DNA of 64,000 nt, taken from NCBI GenBank assembly GCA_904502235.1, contig CAJGDP010000007.1, positions 1 to 64,000 on the forward strand, in the 5' to 3' direction. The notes beneath the pieces were generated by a model that was not told the origin of the DNA, did no database searches, and saw only the letters and a list, made by a program, of their open reading frames with translations. The position numbers and the translations under genes are program-made. Source of the stretch: an uncultured Bacteroidaceae bacterium (GTDB lineage Bacteria; Bacteroidota; Bacteroidia; Bacteroidales; Bacteroidaceae). Every line of letters begins with the position of its first letter. Position 1 is the first letter of the stretch. Shown here piece after piece: positions 18,749-28,229 of this stretch.

Positions 18749-20465
18749 TATCGACCTGTTCAACTACGTACGCCGTGCCACGGTAGAGGTAAATGTCGGT
18801 GGTGTAAAGATTGGTAACGGACACGCCATAAAGGTGCAGTCTATGACCAATACAAGCACCATGGACACCGAAGGCAGTGTGGAGCAGGTGATGCGTATTG
18901 TTGACAAGGGCGGAGAACTGGTGCGCCTTACAACACAGGGCAACCGCGAGGCTGTGAATCTTGGCAATATAAAAGAGCTGCTTTTGGCACGTGGCTATCG
19001 TGTGCCTCTTGTTGCCGATGTGCATTTCAATGCATCTGTTGCCGATACGGCAACCAGATATGCCGACAAGGTACGTGTCAATCCCGGTAACTATGTTGAC
19101 ACTGCACGCACATTCAAGCATATCGATTATACCGATGCCGAATATGCCAACGAACTTGTACGCCTGCGTGAACGTTTCGTAGCTTTTCTGAATCTCTGCA
19201 AAGCCGAGGGAAAGGCTGTGCGCGTTGGTGTGAACCATGGTTCGTTGAGCGACAGAATAATGAGCCGTTACGGCGACACTCCATCTGGTGTGGTTGAGTC
19301 TTGCATGGAGTTCTTGCGTATATGTCGCGATGAGAATTTCAAGGATGTTGTTGTTTCCATAAAGACCAGCAACACATCAATGATGGTAACAACGGTGCGT
19401 CGTCTTGTGCGTGTTATGGCAGAAGAGAGAATCTCTTATCCGCTTCATCTTGGTGTTACCGAAGCCGGAGATGCCGAGGACGGACGCATAAAGAGTGCTG
19501 TGGGAATCGGTGCTCTGCTTGCCGATGGCATTGGTGACACTCTCCGTGTGTCGCTTGCCGAGGCTCCCGAAAATGAAATTCCCGTAGCCAAGGAACTTGT
19601 CGATTATATCTCTGTTCGTGCAGGGCATGCCGTAATAGATGCGCAACCTTATGATGGTTTCAATTACGAGGAGCCTGTGCGTCGTGCAACGGTCGCTACA
19701 GGAATTGTCGGAGGTGAGAATATGCCCGTTGTCATTGGTGGTATAAGCGATGACGAGGCTGTAAAAGCCGATTTTCTTGCTTCGGATATTGAACTCAAAC
19801 AAATAGGTTCAGCAACCGACGGTGCTTTTGTGGAGATAACCCTCAAGGACTTGACTGTTGAGAATATTGAAAAGCTAAAATCGCTTAAAGATGTTGTTCT
19901 TGTTGCTTCATCAGAGCATCTTAATCCCGTGGGCGAATTGAGAGCGGTAGTTCACATGCTTGCCAATAATGGAATTATGGCACCTGTGGTTATTCGTCGC
20001 ACATACAACGAAGAATCTGTGGAATCCTTGCGCCTTAAGGCCGCCGCAGACCTTGGCGTATTGCTTATCGACGGTCTTGTTGATGGCTTGTGGATTGAAA
20101 ACCGCGTAGGAACTGCTACCGAGATAAATTCCATAGCATTCGGTATATTACAGGCAACACGTGCGCGTATAAGCAAAACAGAATACATTGCCTGCCCCGG
20201 TTGCGGACGTACAATGTACGACTTGCAAGGCACACTAGCGCGTATAAAAGTTGCCACATCGCATCTCAAAGGACTCAAGATTGGTGTTATGGGATGTATT
20301 GTGAACGGTCCTGGCGAGATGGCCGATGCCGACTACGGATACGTGGGCGCAGCCCGTGGAAAGGTTTCGCTCTATCGCAAGAAAGAGTGCGTTGAAAAGA
20401 ATATCCCTGAAGAGGAGGCTATAGAAAGACTATTGAATCTTATAGAAAGTGAAAGCCGTCGATAA
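18729..20465 (+). CDS. ispG: 4-hydroxy-3-methylbut-2-enyl diphosphate synthase, long form
   Basis: This 578-residue iron-sulfur enzyme reductively converts MEcPP to HMBPP in the MEP pathway. The N-terminal TIM barrel holds VGGVKIGNGHAIKVQSMTNT. The C-terminal reductase domain carries the [4Fe-4S] ligands C489, C492 (CPGCGRT) and C523 (MGCIVNGPGE). At 578 residues it is the long form with an extra domain between barrel and cluster domain, as in plants and Bacteroidetes, rather than the about 370-residue E. coli form. The ATG lies inside the end of purE. Its stop codon forms the loop of a terminator hairpin. Confidence 0.96.
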   Translation: MNIRQTDIDLFNYVRRATVEVNVGGVKIGNGHAIKVQSMTNTSTMDTEGSVEQVMRIVDKGGELVRLTTQGNREAVNLGNIKELLLARGYRVPLVADVHFNASVADTATRYADKVRVNPGNYVDTARTFKHIDYTDAEYANELVRLRERFVAFLNLCKAEGKAVRVGVNHGSLSDRIMSRYGDTPSGVVESCMEFLRICRDENFKDVVVSIKTSNTSMMVTTVRRLVRVMAEERISYPLHLGVTEAGDAEDGRIKSAVGIGALLADGIGDTLRVSLAEAPENEIPVAKELVDYISVRAGHAVIDAQPYDGFNYEEPVRRATVATGIVGGENMPVVIGGISDDEAVKADFLASDIELKQIGSATDGAFVEITLKDLTVENIEKLKSLKDVVLVASSEHLNPVGELRAVVHMLANNGIMAPVVIRRTYNEESVESLRLKAAADLGVLLIDGLVDGLWIENRVGTATEINSIAFGILQATRARISKTEYIACPGCGRTMYDLQGTLARIKVATSHLKGLKIGVMGCIVNGPGEMADADYGYVGAARGKVSLYRKKECVEKNIPEEEAIERLLNLIESESRR

Positions 20466-20483
20466 TCGACGGCTTTCACTTTC
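20445..20483. terminator. Bidirectional terminator with stop codon in loop
   Basis: An 18-bp perfect inverted repeat (20445-20462 with 20466-20483) has a 3-nt loop that is exactly the ispG TAA stop codon. T-rich sequence follows on the plus strand. It separates ispG from the convergent topB gene. Confidence 0.88.
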
Positions 20484-20488
20484 TTATT

Positions 20489-22369
20489 TTATCTGTTATC
20501 TCTCAGGACATCATTTACAACTTCGTTGAGCATTGCTTTAAGCTCTTCAATAAAGGTTTTTGCTTCGTATTGCTTTTTCTCGATGTCGCGGAGTTTCTTC
20601 TCCCAGCGTCCGGTGAGTTCGGCACTTTTGAGCAGTTCGTTCTTTATCAGGCCTATAAGTTCTATGCCTGTTTCTGTTGCTACAATGTTCTTTTTCTCTT
20701 TTACAATGTAGTTGCGTTTGTAGAGTGTCTTAAGGATTTCGGAACGGGTTGCCGGACGTCCTATTCCGTTCTCTTTCATGGCATCGCGCAGTTCTTCGTC
20801 GTCAACGAATTTACCGGCGGTTTCCATTGCTCGTACCAATGTTCCCTCGGTATATGGCTTGGGTGGTTGTGTCCATTTTTCCATCAGTTCGGGGAGGTGT
20901 GGTCCGCTTTCTCCGACGCTGAATGCGGGCATGGATTTCGCTTCGTTCTCTTCGGATGGTTCTCCTGCAAAAACAACTTTCCAACCAGGGTCTGTGATTG
21001 CTTTTTCCGAGGTCTTGAACAGAATACCGCCACTCTCTCCCTGTACGGTTGTGGTGCAATATTTGCATTCGGGATAGAATGCTGCAATAAAGCGTAGGAC
21101 AATAAGGTTGTATACTTTTTTTTCAATGTCGGTAAGTCCCTGTGGGTATACTCCTGTAGGGATTATGGCATGGTGGTCGGTAACCTTCTTGTTGTCGAAG
21201 GCTTTCTTCGATTTTATAAGCGGTTTATCGAGCAATGGCATTGTAAGTGCTTGATAATCGCGCAATCCTTTAAGGATATTTGCACATTTGGGGTATATGT
21301 CGTCGCTCAGGAAGGTCGTGTCTACACGTGGATATGTGGTTACCTTCTTTTCGTATAGCGATTGTACTGTCTGCAGTGTTACATCGATAGACAACCCATA
21401 TTTCTTGTCGCATTCGCTCTGTAGTGAACCCAAATCGTAGAGCGACGGATGCAGTTCCTTGCCGTTCTTCTTGTCAACTGATGTTACGGTGAATGGCAAA
21501 TCTTTTATCCTGTTTAGGATTGCCAGACCTTCATCGTTGTTGGCAATGGGCTCAATACCGATGTTGCTTTCTTCGGCTTTTTTCCACGCTTCAGACATAT
21601 CAAAGGCAATGCCTTTTTTCTCGGCTTTTTCTTTTTGTTTCTCGATGTCCGCCATCAGCTCATCTTCGCTTCTTTTCTGTATTACGTTGAATACGGTGTC
21701 GCGATAGGTTGTCTTAAGAACCCAATATTGCTGTGGAACGAAATTCTCGATCTCCTGTTGGCGTCTTACAATAAGCGCGAGGGTGGGGGTCTGTACACGT
21801 CCTATAGAAAGAACCTGCTTGTTTTTGCCATACTTGAGTGTGTATAGTCTTGTGGCGTTCATGCCCAAAAGCCAATCGCCGATGGCACGGCTCAATCCGG
21901 CTTCGTATAACGATTGATATTCGCTCTGGTCTTTTAGTGTGGCAAATCCTTCGCGTATGGCCTCATCGGTAAGCGATGATACCCATAGACGTTTTACAGG
22001 GCATTTTGCCTGCGCCTTCTGCATCACCCAACGTTGTATGAGTTCTCCCTCCTGACCGGCATCACCGCAGTTCACAATCATGTCGGCGTTCTGCATTATG
22101 CGCTCTATTGTTGCAAACTGCTTTTCTACACCTTTATCATTTATGAGTTTGATTCCAAAGCGTGGAGGAACCATGGGCAGGCTACCCAGATTCCAACGTT
22201 GCCACATAGGTGTGTAGTCATGCGGTTCTTTAAGGGTACAAAGGTGTCCGAATGTCCAGGTAACCTGGTATCCGTTCCCTTCAAAATATCCATCGTGTCG
22301 GCTTCGTGCTCCCAGTATATCTGCAATCTCTTTTGCGACACTTGGTTTCTCTGCTATACAGACAATCAT
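20489..22369 (-). CDS. topB: DNA topoisomerase III (type IA)
   Basis: This 626-residue enzyme relaxes or decatenates DNA by single-strand passage. The TOPRIM domain is N-terminal (AEKPSVAKEIADILG, then NCGDAGQEGELI for the DxD/E acids). The active-site tyrosine is Y346 in VTTYPRVDT. The type IA core ends with ENGIGRPATR. No C-terminal zinc fingers are seen, which fits TopB of Bacteroidales. TACCTTTG read on the minus strand at 22410-22403 is a likely -7 element. Confidence 0.94.
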   Translation of the reverse strand: MIVCIAEKPSVAKEIADILGARSRHDGYFEGNGYQVTWTFGHLCTLKEPHDYTPMWQRWNLGSLPMVPPRFGIKLINDKGVEKQFATIERIMQNADMIVNCGDAGQEGELIQRWVMQKAQAKCPVKRLWVSSLTDEAIREGFATLKDQSEYQSLYEAGLSRAIGDWLLGMNATRLYTLKYGKNKQVLSIGRVQTPTLALIVRRQQEIENFVPQQYWVLKTTYRDTVFNVIQKRSEDELMADIEKQKEKAEKKGIAFDMSEAWKKAEESNIGIEPIANNDEGLAILNRIKDLPFTVTSVDKKNGKELHPSLYDLGSLQSECDKKYGLSIDVTLQTVQSLYEKKVTTYPRVDTTFLSDDIYPKCANILKGLRDYQALTMPLLDKPLIKSKKAFDNKKVTDHHAIIPTGVYPQGLTDIEKKVYNLIVLRFIAAFYPECKYCTTTVQGESGGILFKTSEKAITDPGWKVVFAGEPSEENEAKSMPAFSVGESGPHLPELMEKWTQPPKPYTEGTLVRAMETAGKFVDDEELRDAMKENGIGRPATRSEILKTLYKRNYIVKEKKNIVATETGIELIGLIKNELLKSAELTGRWEKKLRDIEKKQYEAKTFIEELKAMLNEVVNDVLRDNR

Positions 22370-22402
22370 TACAATTTTACCAATTAATCTTTATTATTCT
22401 TG

Positions 22403-22410
22403 CAAAGGTA
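22403..22410 (-). promoter_or_regulatory. topB promoter -7 element
   Basis: CAAAGGTA on the plus strand reads TACCTTTG toward topB, an exact TAnnTTTG match 34 nt before the start codon. I found no clear -33 TTG at the expected distance. Confidence 0.4.
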
Positions 22411-22464
22411 TATCTTTATCATCTTAAATGGAAATCATATACCAACAAACGATATTGGAAATTA

Positions 22465-24114
22465 TCATTTGCGGATTACTTTACGTCCGTTTATTATGAC
22501 CACTCCTTTATAATCGTCATTGACTGGTTGACCATAAATGTTTATAGTATAAGAAGGCATCGTATTAAAGTAATGATCTACTATACAAGAAGTTTCCAAC
22601 CATGTTTTATCAAGGTGTATGCAACGAGCCTCTATCCATTCTGTAATATATTCAAGTTCGTCTTGCAGATTGAGTGTAAGCCCTGAAATATCACTGTCGC
22701 AACTCCACCGTTGCTCTTCACGGGATGCAGCACCGCTATTCATAAGCATTTTAATCAGCTTTGAGTACCTGTCAATGAGGTTTACGGCTGAGAGGTGTTC
22801 ATTTCTTAATGAACTGTAACGTTCTGCAACCTGTGTGTTGAAACCGTTGACATCAAGTTCTACAAGCCTGTATATTATTTTCGTGGGATACAGTATATCC
22901 GTGTTCGGCTTTACATAATCAGGGCGAAGCGGATTATTTGTATAGTTCTGTCCTACGGTACAGTCAAGGTCCCACATTGCAGGTGTAAGTTTTTTCGAAG
23001 TCATTTTATCATATACAGCCCAATAGATATTCTTTCCGCAAATGTCAAAAGCATTCAGAATGTTGCAAAAAATATAATAGTCAATGAGAACAGGAATGTC
23101 GAAGTATTCATCTGCATAATCCGCAAATTCTTCATTGGTGGAACTGCAGACAAAGTCAATCGCATTGTATAACGTACTGTAGTCGGTAGGACACAAGTCA
23201 TCTACCTCGGGGTATTTTACTTCAAAAACGTTCCATTTTTCACTTGTATTATCGTACTCATCCGGTTTGTCCCAGAATGTACCATAGCCCCAACCTGTAG
23301 ATTTCCATAGTCCTCCGTGGATTGTTCTGTCCATGCTGTTGAATTTCATAAGTTTCATCTGTTTCCTGTCGATAGGTTCGCACATATTGAAGACACCTTG
23401 GTAACGATTGTTGACAAACAACTCAACAAATTCACCTCTTGATGCAGACAACGCTTCAGGCTCTTCATTTATGTAATATGGCTTGTGTGCAAAATCGTTC
23501 CATAAATCTGCAGCTGCGCGATTCCTGACTCTTGAAAGGTCTACCTGCCCTGCATCGAGAATCCAGACATTATCCTTGCGTAACCCAAAGAAGCGGTAAT
23601 CTTTCTTTTCTCCTTTATCATCAATGAACTTTATCTTATAGTTTCTTTTGTTTTTTCCGGATGCGTTTGTCGTGCCACCTCTCCATTTTATCAAAGCATT
23701 CATGATAATAGGGGGTTCACTGGGGTTCTGAAACGTTACGGTTGCATTGCAATAGTCATATCCAAAATCGCCTTCGATGTGCATTATCGGCAGGAATGTA
23801 AAAGAGAGGTCTTGTGTCGTAATCTCTTCTTTAGATTGCATAGAGATGTAAAAATGGCTGTCTGCATCAATATTGAAGAATGTATACAGAGTTTCATTAA
23901 CAGTTTTACCGTCTATTGTAATGGTTTGTTCCTTCTCCTCATTTGATGTTATGTATGCAGTATAGTCTTTTTCCCATAATGATTTGTCAATCGAGAGCAG
24001 ACTACGCCCTGTACTTGAATCAAGGAAAGGTATTATGCCATTGACCTTTGGTTGTGCCATAAGTGTCATCGAGTTTGTCAGTACTATCAATGTCAAAACC
24101 CAAAATCGTTTCAT
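22465..24114 (-). CDS. Secreted CotH-like protein kinase
   Basis: This 549-residue protein starts with a signal peptide (MKRFWVLTLIVLTNSMTLMAQ). The body is a CotH kinase domain, an atypical protein kinase fold first known from spore coats. Visible blocks are IKWRGGTT with the following RNYKIKF lysines for nucleotide binding, and MWDLDCTVGQNY near residue 400 for metal binding. The C-terminus (INIYGQPV...GVVIINGRKVIRK) resembles Prevotella sorting tails. The start at 24114 was preferred to upstream in-frame codons because the signal peptide begins there. The substrate is unknown; a second CotH gene lies at 41441-43438. Confidence 0.82.
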   Translation of the reverse strand: MKRFWVLTLIVLTNSMTLMAQPKVNGIIPFLDSSTGRSLLSIDKSLWEKDYTAYITSNEEKEQTITIDGKTVNETLYTFFNIDADSHFYISMQSKEEITTQDLSFTFLPIMHIEGDFGYDYCNATVTFQNPSEPPIIMNALIKWRGGTTNASGKNKRNYKIKFIDDKGEKKDYRFFGLRKDNVWILDAGQVDLSRVRNRAAADLWNDFAHKPYYINEEPEALSASRGEFVELFVNNRYQGVFNMCEPIDRKQMKLMKFNSMDRTIHGGLWKSTGWGYGTFWDKPDEYDNTSEKWNVFEVKYPEVDDLCPTDYSTLYNAIDFVCSSTNEEFADYADEYFDIPVLIDYYIFCNILNAFDICGKNIYWAVYDKMTSKKLTPAMWDLDCTVGQNYTNNPLRPDYVKPNTDILYPTKIIYRLVELDVNGFNTQVAERYSSLRNEHLSAVNLIDRYSKLIKMLMNSGAASREEQRWSCDSDISGLTLNLQDELEYITEWIEARCIHLDKTWLETSCIVDHYFNTMPSYTINIYGQPVNDDYKGVVIINGRKVIRK

Positions 24115-24162
24115 AATTGTCATATGGTTATATATATGCACTTGTATATATTGCGTAACAAA

Positions 24163-24190
24163 GTCCTTAAAGGTGCGCACCCTTAAGGAC
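24163..24190 (-). terminator. Probable terminator after mutB
   Basis: An imperfect inverted repeat (24163-24176 with 24177-24190, one mismatch) centred on GGTGCGCACC lies 20 nt past the mutB stop. It is followed on the minus strand by TTTGTT, a weak U-tract. It probably separates mutB from the CotH gene. Confidence 0.5.
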
Positions 24191-24209
24191 CCTGTCGTTT
24201 CGTTAAAGC

Positions 24210-26345
24210 TTACTTCTCAAGAAAAAGATTCATTAGCTCACACGCAGCTTTGGCAACGCTTGTTCCGGGGCCAAAAATTCCTATAACTCCTGCACGGTAG
24301 AGGAAATCATAATCCTGTGCGGGTATGACACCTCCGGCAAAGACCATAATGTCGCCACGTCCAAGTTTATCAAGTTCTTCGATAAGTTGCGGAATCAGGG
24401 TTTTATGTCCTGCCGCAAGTGAAGAAACACCAACGGCATGTACGTCGTTCTCGACCGCCTGACGTGCCACCTCTGCAGGTGTCTGGAACAACATTCCCAT
24501 ATCCACGTCAAATCCGCAGTCGGCATATCCTGTGGCAACGACCTTTGCACCACGGTCGTGTCCGTCCTGTCCCATCTTGGCAATCATTACTCGGGGACGA
24601 CGTCCCTCTCTCTTTGCAAACTCTTCGGTTAGACGACAAGCCTTTTCAAAGTTCTCATCGTCGCGACTCTCTGCTGAATACACTCCTGAAATGGTTCTTA
24701 TTATTGCTTTATATCTGCCAGCAACTTTCTCACAGGCATCTGAAATCTCTCCCAATGTGGCACGCGCATGTGCCGCTTCAACAGCGCACTCAAGCAGGTT
24801 GCCGTTGCCGTTTTCTGCGCATGCTGTAATCTTGTCAAGTGCCTCTTTAACGGCAACCTCGTCGCGTGATGCGCGGTTGCGCTCAAGGGCTTCAAGCTGT
24901 TCCTTGCGTACAGCGGTGTTGTCAATCTCAAGTATATCTATAGGCTCCTGTTCTGTAAGGGTGTAAGCATTTGTACCCACAATAATCTGCTTTCCGCTGT
25001 CAATACGTGCTTGTGTACGTGCCGCAGCTTCTTCGATGCGCATCTTGGGAATTCCTGTTTCTATGGCTTTTGCCATGCCACCAAGCTCCTCAATCTCCTG
25101 AATGAGTTTCCAAGCCTTGTCGGCAAGTTCCTGTGTAAGGCTCTCAACATAGTAAGAACCACCCCATGGGTCTATTACACGACAGATGTTTGTCTCCTCT
25201 TGTAAGTATATCTGTGTGTTGCGTGCGATGCGTGCCGAAAAGTCTGTCGGAAGTGCAATTGCTTCGTCAAGGGCATTGGTGTGCAACGACTGTGTATGTC
25301 CCATTGCTGCCGACATAGCTTCAATTACTGTGCGTCCCACGTTATTGAAAGGGTCTTGCTCCGTGAGCGACCATCCCGATGTCTGACAGTGTGTACGCAA
25401 AGCCATTGATTTGGGGTTCTTTGGGTTGAAACTCTTTATAATCTTTGCCCACAGCATACGTGCCGCACGCATCTTTGCAATCTCCATAAACGGGTTCATT
25501 CCAATGCCCCAGAAGAATGAGAGGCGTGGCGCGAAAGCATCAATGTCAATACCTGCATTTACACCTGTACGTACATACTCCAAGCCGTCGGCAAGGGTAT
25601 ATGCAAGCTCGATATCTGCTGATGCTCCTGCTTCCTGCATGTGATATCCGCTGATCGATATCGAGTTGAACTTCGGCATCTTCTGCGATGTGTACGCAAA
25701 GATATCGCCGATTATACGCATAGAGAATGCCGGTGGGTAAATATAGGTGTTACGCACCATGAATTCCTTGAGTATGTCGTTCTGAATTGTTCCGGCCATC
25801 TCTTCGAGTCTTGCTCCCTGCTCCAATGCTGCATTTATGTAGAATGCAAGAACGGGCAACACAGCACCATTCATGGTCATAGATACCGACATCTTGTTCA
25901 ATGGAATGCCGTCAAATAGCTGTTCCATGTTTTCCATACAACAGATTGATACACCGGCTTTTCCCACATCGCCCACCACACGTTCATTGTCGGGGTTGTA
26001 TCCGCGGTGTGTAGGAAGGTCGAAAGCAACAGAAAGTCCTTTCTGTCCCGATGCAAGGTTGCGACGGTAAAAGGCATTGCTCTCCTCTGCTGTAGAGAAT
26101 CCGGCATATTGGCGTATAGTCCAAGGACGGAATGTGTACATCATGGAATAAGGTCCGCGCAAGAATGGTGGAATACCTGCCGCGTAATCCAGGTGTTCCA
26201 TACCGTTAAGGTCGGTTGCAGTATAGACTGGTTTAACCTTTATGTGTTCGGCTGTTTCCCAAACATTGTCGGGCATAGTTGCGGAATCGCATGATACAAC
26301 CGTTGCACTCTCGAAAATATCTATATTATTGAATTCTTTTCTCAT
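24210..26345 (-). CDS. Methylmalonyl-CoA mutase large (alpha) subunit
   Basis: This 711-residue subunit interconverts succinyl-CoA and methylmalonyl-CoA using adenosylcobalamin, the key step of the succinate-propionate pathway in Bacteroidales. The N-terminal TIM barrel binds CoA ([20 protein letters not shown]). The C-terminal cobalamin domain carries the DxHxxG motif GQDGHDRG with the cobalt-ligating H596. It follows the small subunit by 11 nt in one operon. Annotated elsewhere as scpA or mutB. No cobalamin riboswitch is visible upstream of the pair. Confidence 0.96.
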   Translation of the reverse strand: MRKEFNNIDIFESATVVSCDSATMPDNVWETAEHIKVKPVYTATDLNGMEHLDYAAGIPPFLRGPYSMMYTFRPWTIRQYAGFSTAEESNAFYRRNLASGQKGLSVAFDLPTHRGYNPDNERVVGDVGKAGVSICCMENMEQLFDGIPLNKMSVSMTMNGAVLPVLAFYINAALEQGARLEEMAGTIQNDILKEFMVRNTYIYPPAFSMRIIGDIFAYTSQKMPKFNSISISGYHMQEAGASADIELAYTLADGLEYVRTGVNAGIDIDAFAPRLSFFWGIGMNPFMEIAKMRAARMLWAKIIKSFNPKNPKSMALRTHCQTSGWSLTEQDPFNNVGRTVIEAMSAAMGHTQSLHTNALDEAIALPTDFSARIARNTQIYLQEETNICRVIDPWGGSYYVESLTQELADKAWKLIQEIEELGGMAKAIETGIPKMRIEEAAARTQARIDSGKQIIVGTNAYTLTEQEPIDILEIDNTAVRKEQLEALERNRASRDEVAVKEALDKITACAENGNGNLLECAVEAAHARATLGEISDACEKVAGRYKAIIRTISGVYSAESRDDENFEKACRLTEEFAKREGRRPRVMIAKMGQDGHDRGAKVVATGYADCGFDVDMGMLFQTPAEVARQAVENDVHAVGVSSLAAGHKTLIPQLIEELDKLGRGDIMVFAGGVIPAQDYDFLYRAGVIGIFGPGTSVAKAACELMNLFLEK

Positions 26346-26356
26346 GGCTGTATAAT

Positions 26357-28204
26357 TTAAATGCCCAACTTCCTGTTAAGTTCTCTCAATGTCTCAAGAA
26401 CATTCACTCTTACGTGGATGAAATTTTCTATGCCTGCAGCCTGTAGTTCCGGCATACATGCAGGAGCACCTGCTACAACGAATATTGCTTTATTGCCAAT
26501 GGCTTGATATGCCGGGATTGCATACTCTGCATATTCATCATCGCTCGAACATATAACCACAATGTCTGCTTTTGCATCAAGTGCTGCTTTTACACCATCC
26601 TCAACGCTCTTGAATCCAAGGTTGTCTATAACCTCATATCCGGCTGTTGCAAGGAAATTACATGAGAATTGCGCTCTTGCCTGTCTCATGGCTAGGTTTC
26701 CGATTGTGAGCATGAATGCTTTAGGTCTGCGACCGCTCTCCTCTGTTTGCAGGCGCAACTGCTCAAAATCTTCAGCCAATCGTCTTGTGGCGATAGTGAG
26801 GGATTGCTTTTCTTCGCTGTGGCAACCGCATCCGCATGCGGCACTCTTTGGTCGTTTCCCCTCAGAAAGCTCGCTGAAATTGGGGTACTGGTTTGTTCCC
26901 AAAAGAATCTCCTTGCGCTTTGCTAGGGCTGTACGACGCTCTTTGGCTGTTGCTTCCACCTGTTCCTGTATCTTGCCATCCTTTACCGCTTTATGGAAAC
27001 CGCCATTGTTTTCAATTTCAAGGAATAGCTTCCACGCTTCGTTTGCGATTGATGCAGTAAGGCTCTCTATGTAGTACGAACCACCGGCAGGGTCTGTAAC
27101 CTTGTCAAGATGACTCTCGTGCTTCAATATCAGTTGCTGGTTCTTTGCTATGCGCATGGCAAAGTCTGTAGCCTCCTCATAAACGGCATTGTATGGTGTA
27201 ACTGTAATCGATTCCACCCCGGCTATTGCCGCACTCATTGCCTCGGTCTGTGTGCGGAGCATGTTTACATAGGCATCAAACAATGTAAGGTTGAACTGTG
27301 ATGTCTCGGCATGTATAATCATCTTGCAAGCACATCTGCATTCGGGTGAATATTGTTCCACAATCTTTGCCCACAACATACGTGCTGCGCGGAACTTTGC
27401 AATCTCCATAAAGAAGTTGCTCGATATGCCCATATTGAACTTTATGTTTTTGGCAATGGTGTCAACAGGTAAGCCTGCTTCGGTGCAGGTGGTCAGATAC
27501 TCGTTACCCCAGGCAAGAGCATAGCCGAGCTCCTGCGTTATATAAGCACCGGCATTGTTCAGCTTGTTGCAGTTGACTGCAACGCAACGGAACTTGGGCA
27601 TTGCCGAGGTAGCCTTGATGAGTGCTTTTGCAACTTCGGTGTAATTTTCAATGATTTTGCCTGCAAAGAGTTCCTTTTCTATCGGGTCGTAGTTTACAGA
27701 GCCTCTAATGTTTTCAATATTGAATCCGCGTTGTCTGTAATATTCAATAAGCAGGGTGGTGAATTCAACTACCTTACCGGGACATACATCGAAATTCAAT
27801 TCCACCTTTTCGGCATCAACGCCATCGAGTATGGTCGGAATATATTCCGGTGTTACAAGTTTGCCCTTTACTTTGAACGATATGGAATCAACACCTTCGG
27901 CAATAAGTTTTTTTGCCTTTGCATTAGCTTCGGAGGCATCGGGTATATCAATATCCTGACGGACAAACCAATTGTTGTCAGCCTTGTTTCCACGTGTGAA
28001 CGGGAACTTGCCAGGATGGGTATCACAGCATCCTGCCGGCAAGTCTTCTTTGCGGTAGAATGGATTTACGTTGAACCCTTCGGCTGTTTTCCAAATCATC
28101 TTCTTCTCATAGTCGGCACCTTTAAGATCTTCTATGATTTTATTCTTCCACTCTTCGGATGATACCGGCTGGAACTCGTTGAAAAGTCTTTCCTTATTCA
28201 TCAT
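26357..28204 (-). CDS. mutA: Methylmalonyl-CoA mutase small (beta) subunit
   Basis: This 615-residue subunit is the structural partner of the cobalamin-binding subunit. It has the same barrel plus B12-like domain layout, but its C-terminal domain lacks the DxHxxG cobalt ligand ([12 protein letters not shown] region instead), as expected for the non-catalytic chain. A cysteine-rich linker (CGCGCH) at about residues 456-461 joins the domains. Two ATG codons are adjacent at the start. It lies 25 nt after the giant protease gene on the same strand, so read-through from the secreted-enzyme genes is possible. Confidence 0.94.
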   Translation of the reverse strand: MMNKERLFNEFQPVSSEEWKNKIIEDLKGADYEKKMIWKTAEGFNVNPFYRKEDLPAGCCDTHPGKFPFTRGNKADNNWFVRQDIDIPDASEANAKAKKLIAEGVDSISFKVKGKLVTPEYIPTILDGVDAEKVELNFDVCPGKVVEFTTLLIEYYRQRGFNIENIRGSVNYDPIEKELFAGKIIENYTEVAKALIKATSAMPKFRCVAVNCNKLNNAGAYITQELGYALAWGNEYLTTCTEAGLPVDTIAKNIKFNMGISSNFFMEIAKFRAARMLWAKIVEQYSPECRCACKMIIHAETSQFNLTLFDAYVNMLRTQTEAMSAAIAGVESITVTPYNAVYEEATDFAMRIAKNQQLILKHESHLDKVTDPAGGSYYIESLTASIANEAWKLFLEIENNGGFHKAVKDGKIQEQVEATAKERRTALAKRKEILLGTNQYPNFSELSEGKRPKSAACGCGCHSEEKQSLTIATRRLAEDFEQLRLQTEESGRRPKAFMLTIGNLAMRQARAQFSCNFLATAGYEVIDNLGFKSVEDGVKAALDAKADIVVICSSDDEYAEYAIPAYQAIGNKAIFVVAGAPACMPELQAAGIENFIHVRVNVLETLRELNRKLGI

Positions 28205-28229
28205 TCAAATGTTATATAAGACATCTCTT

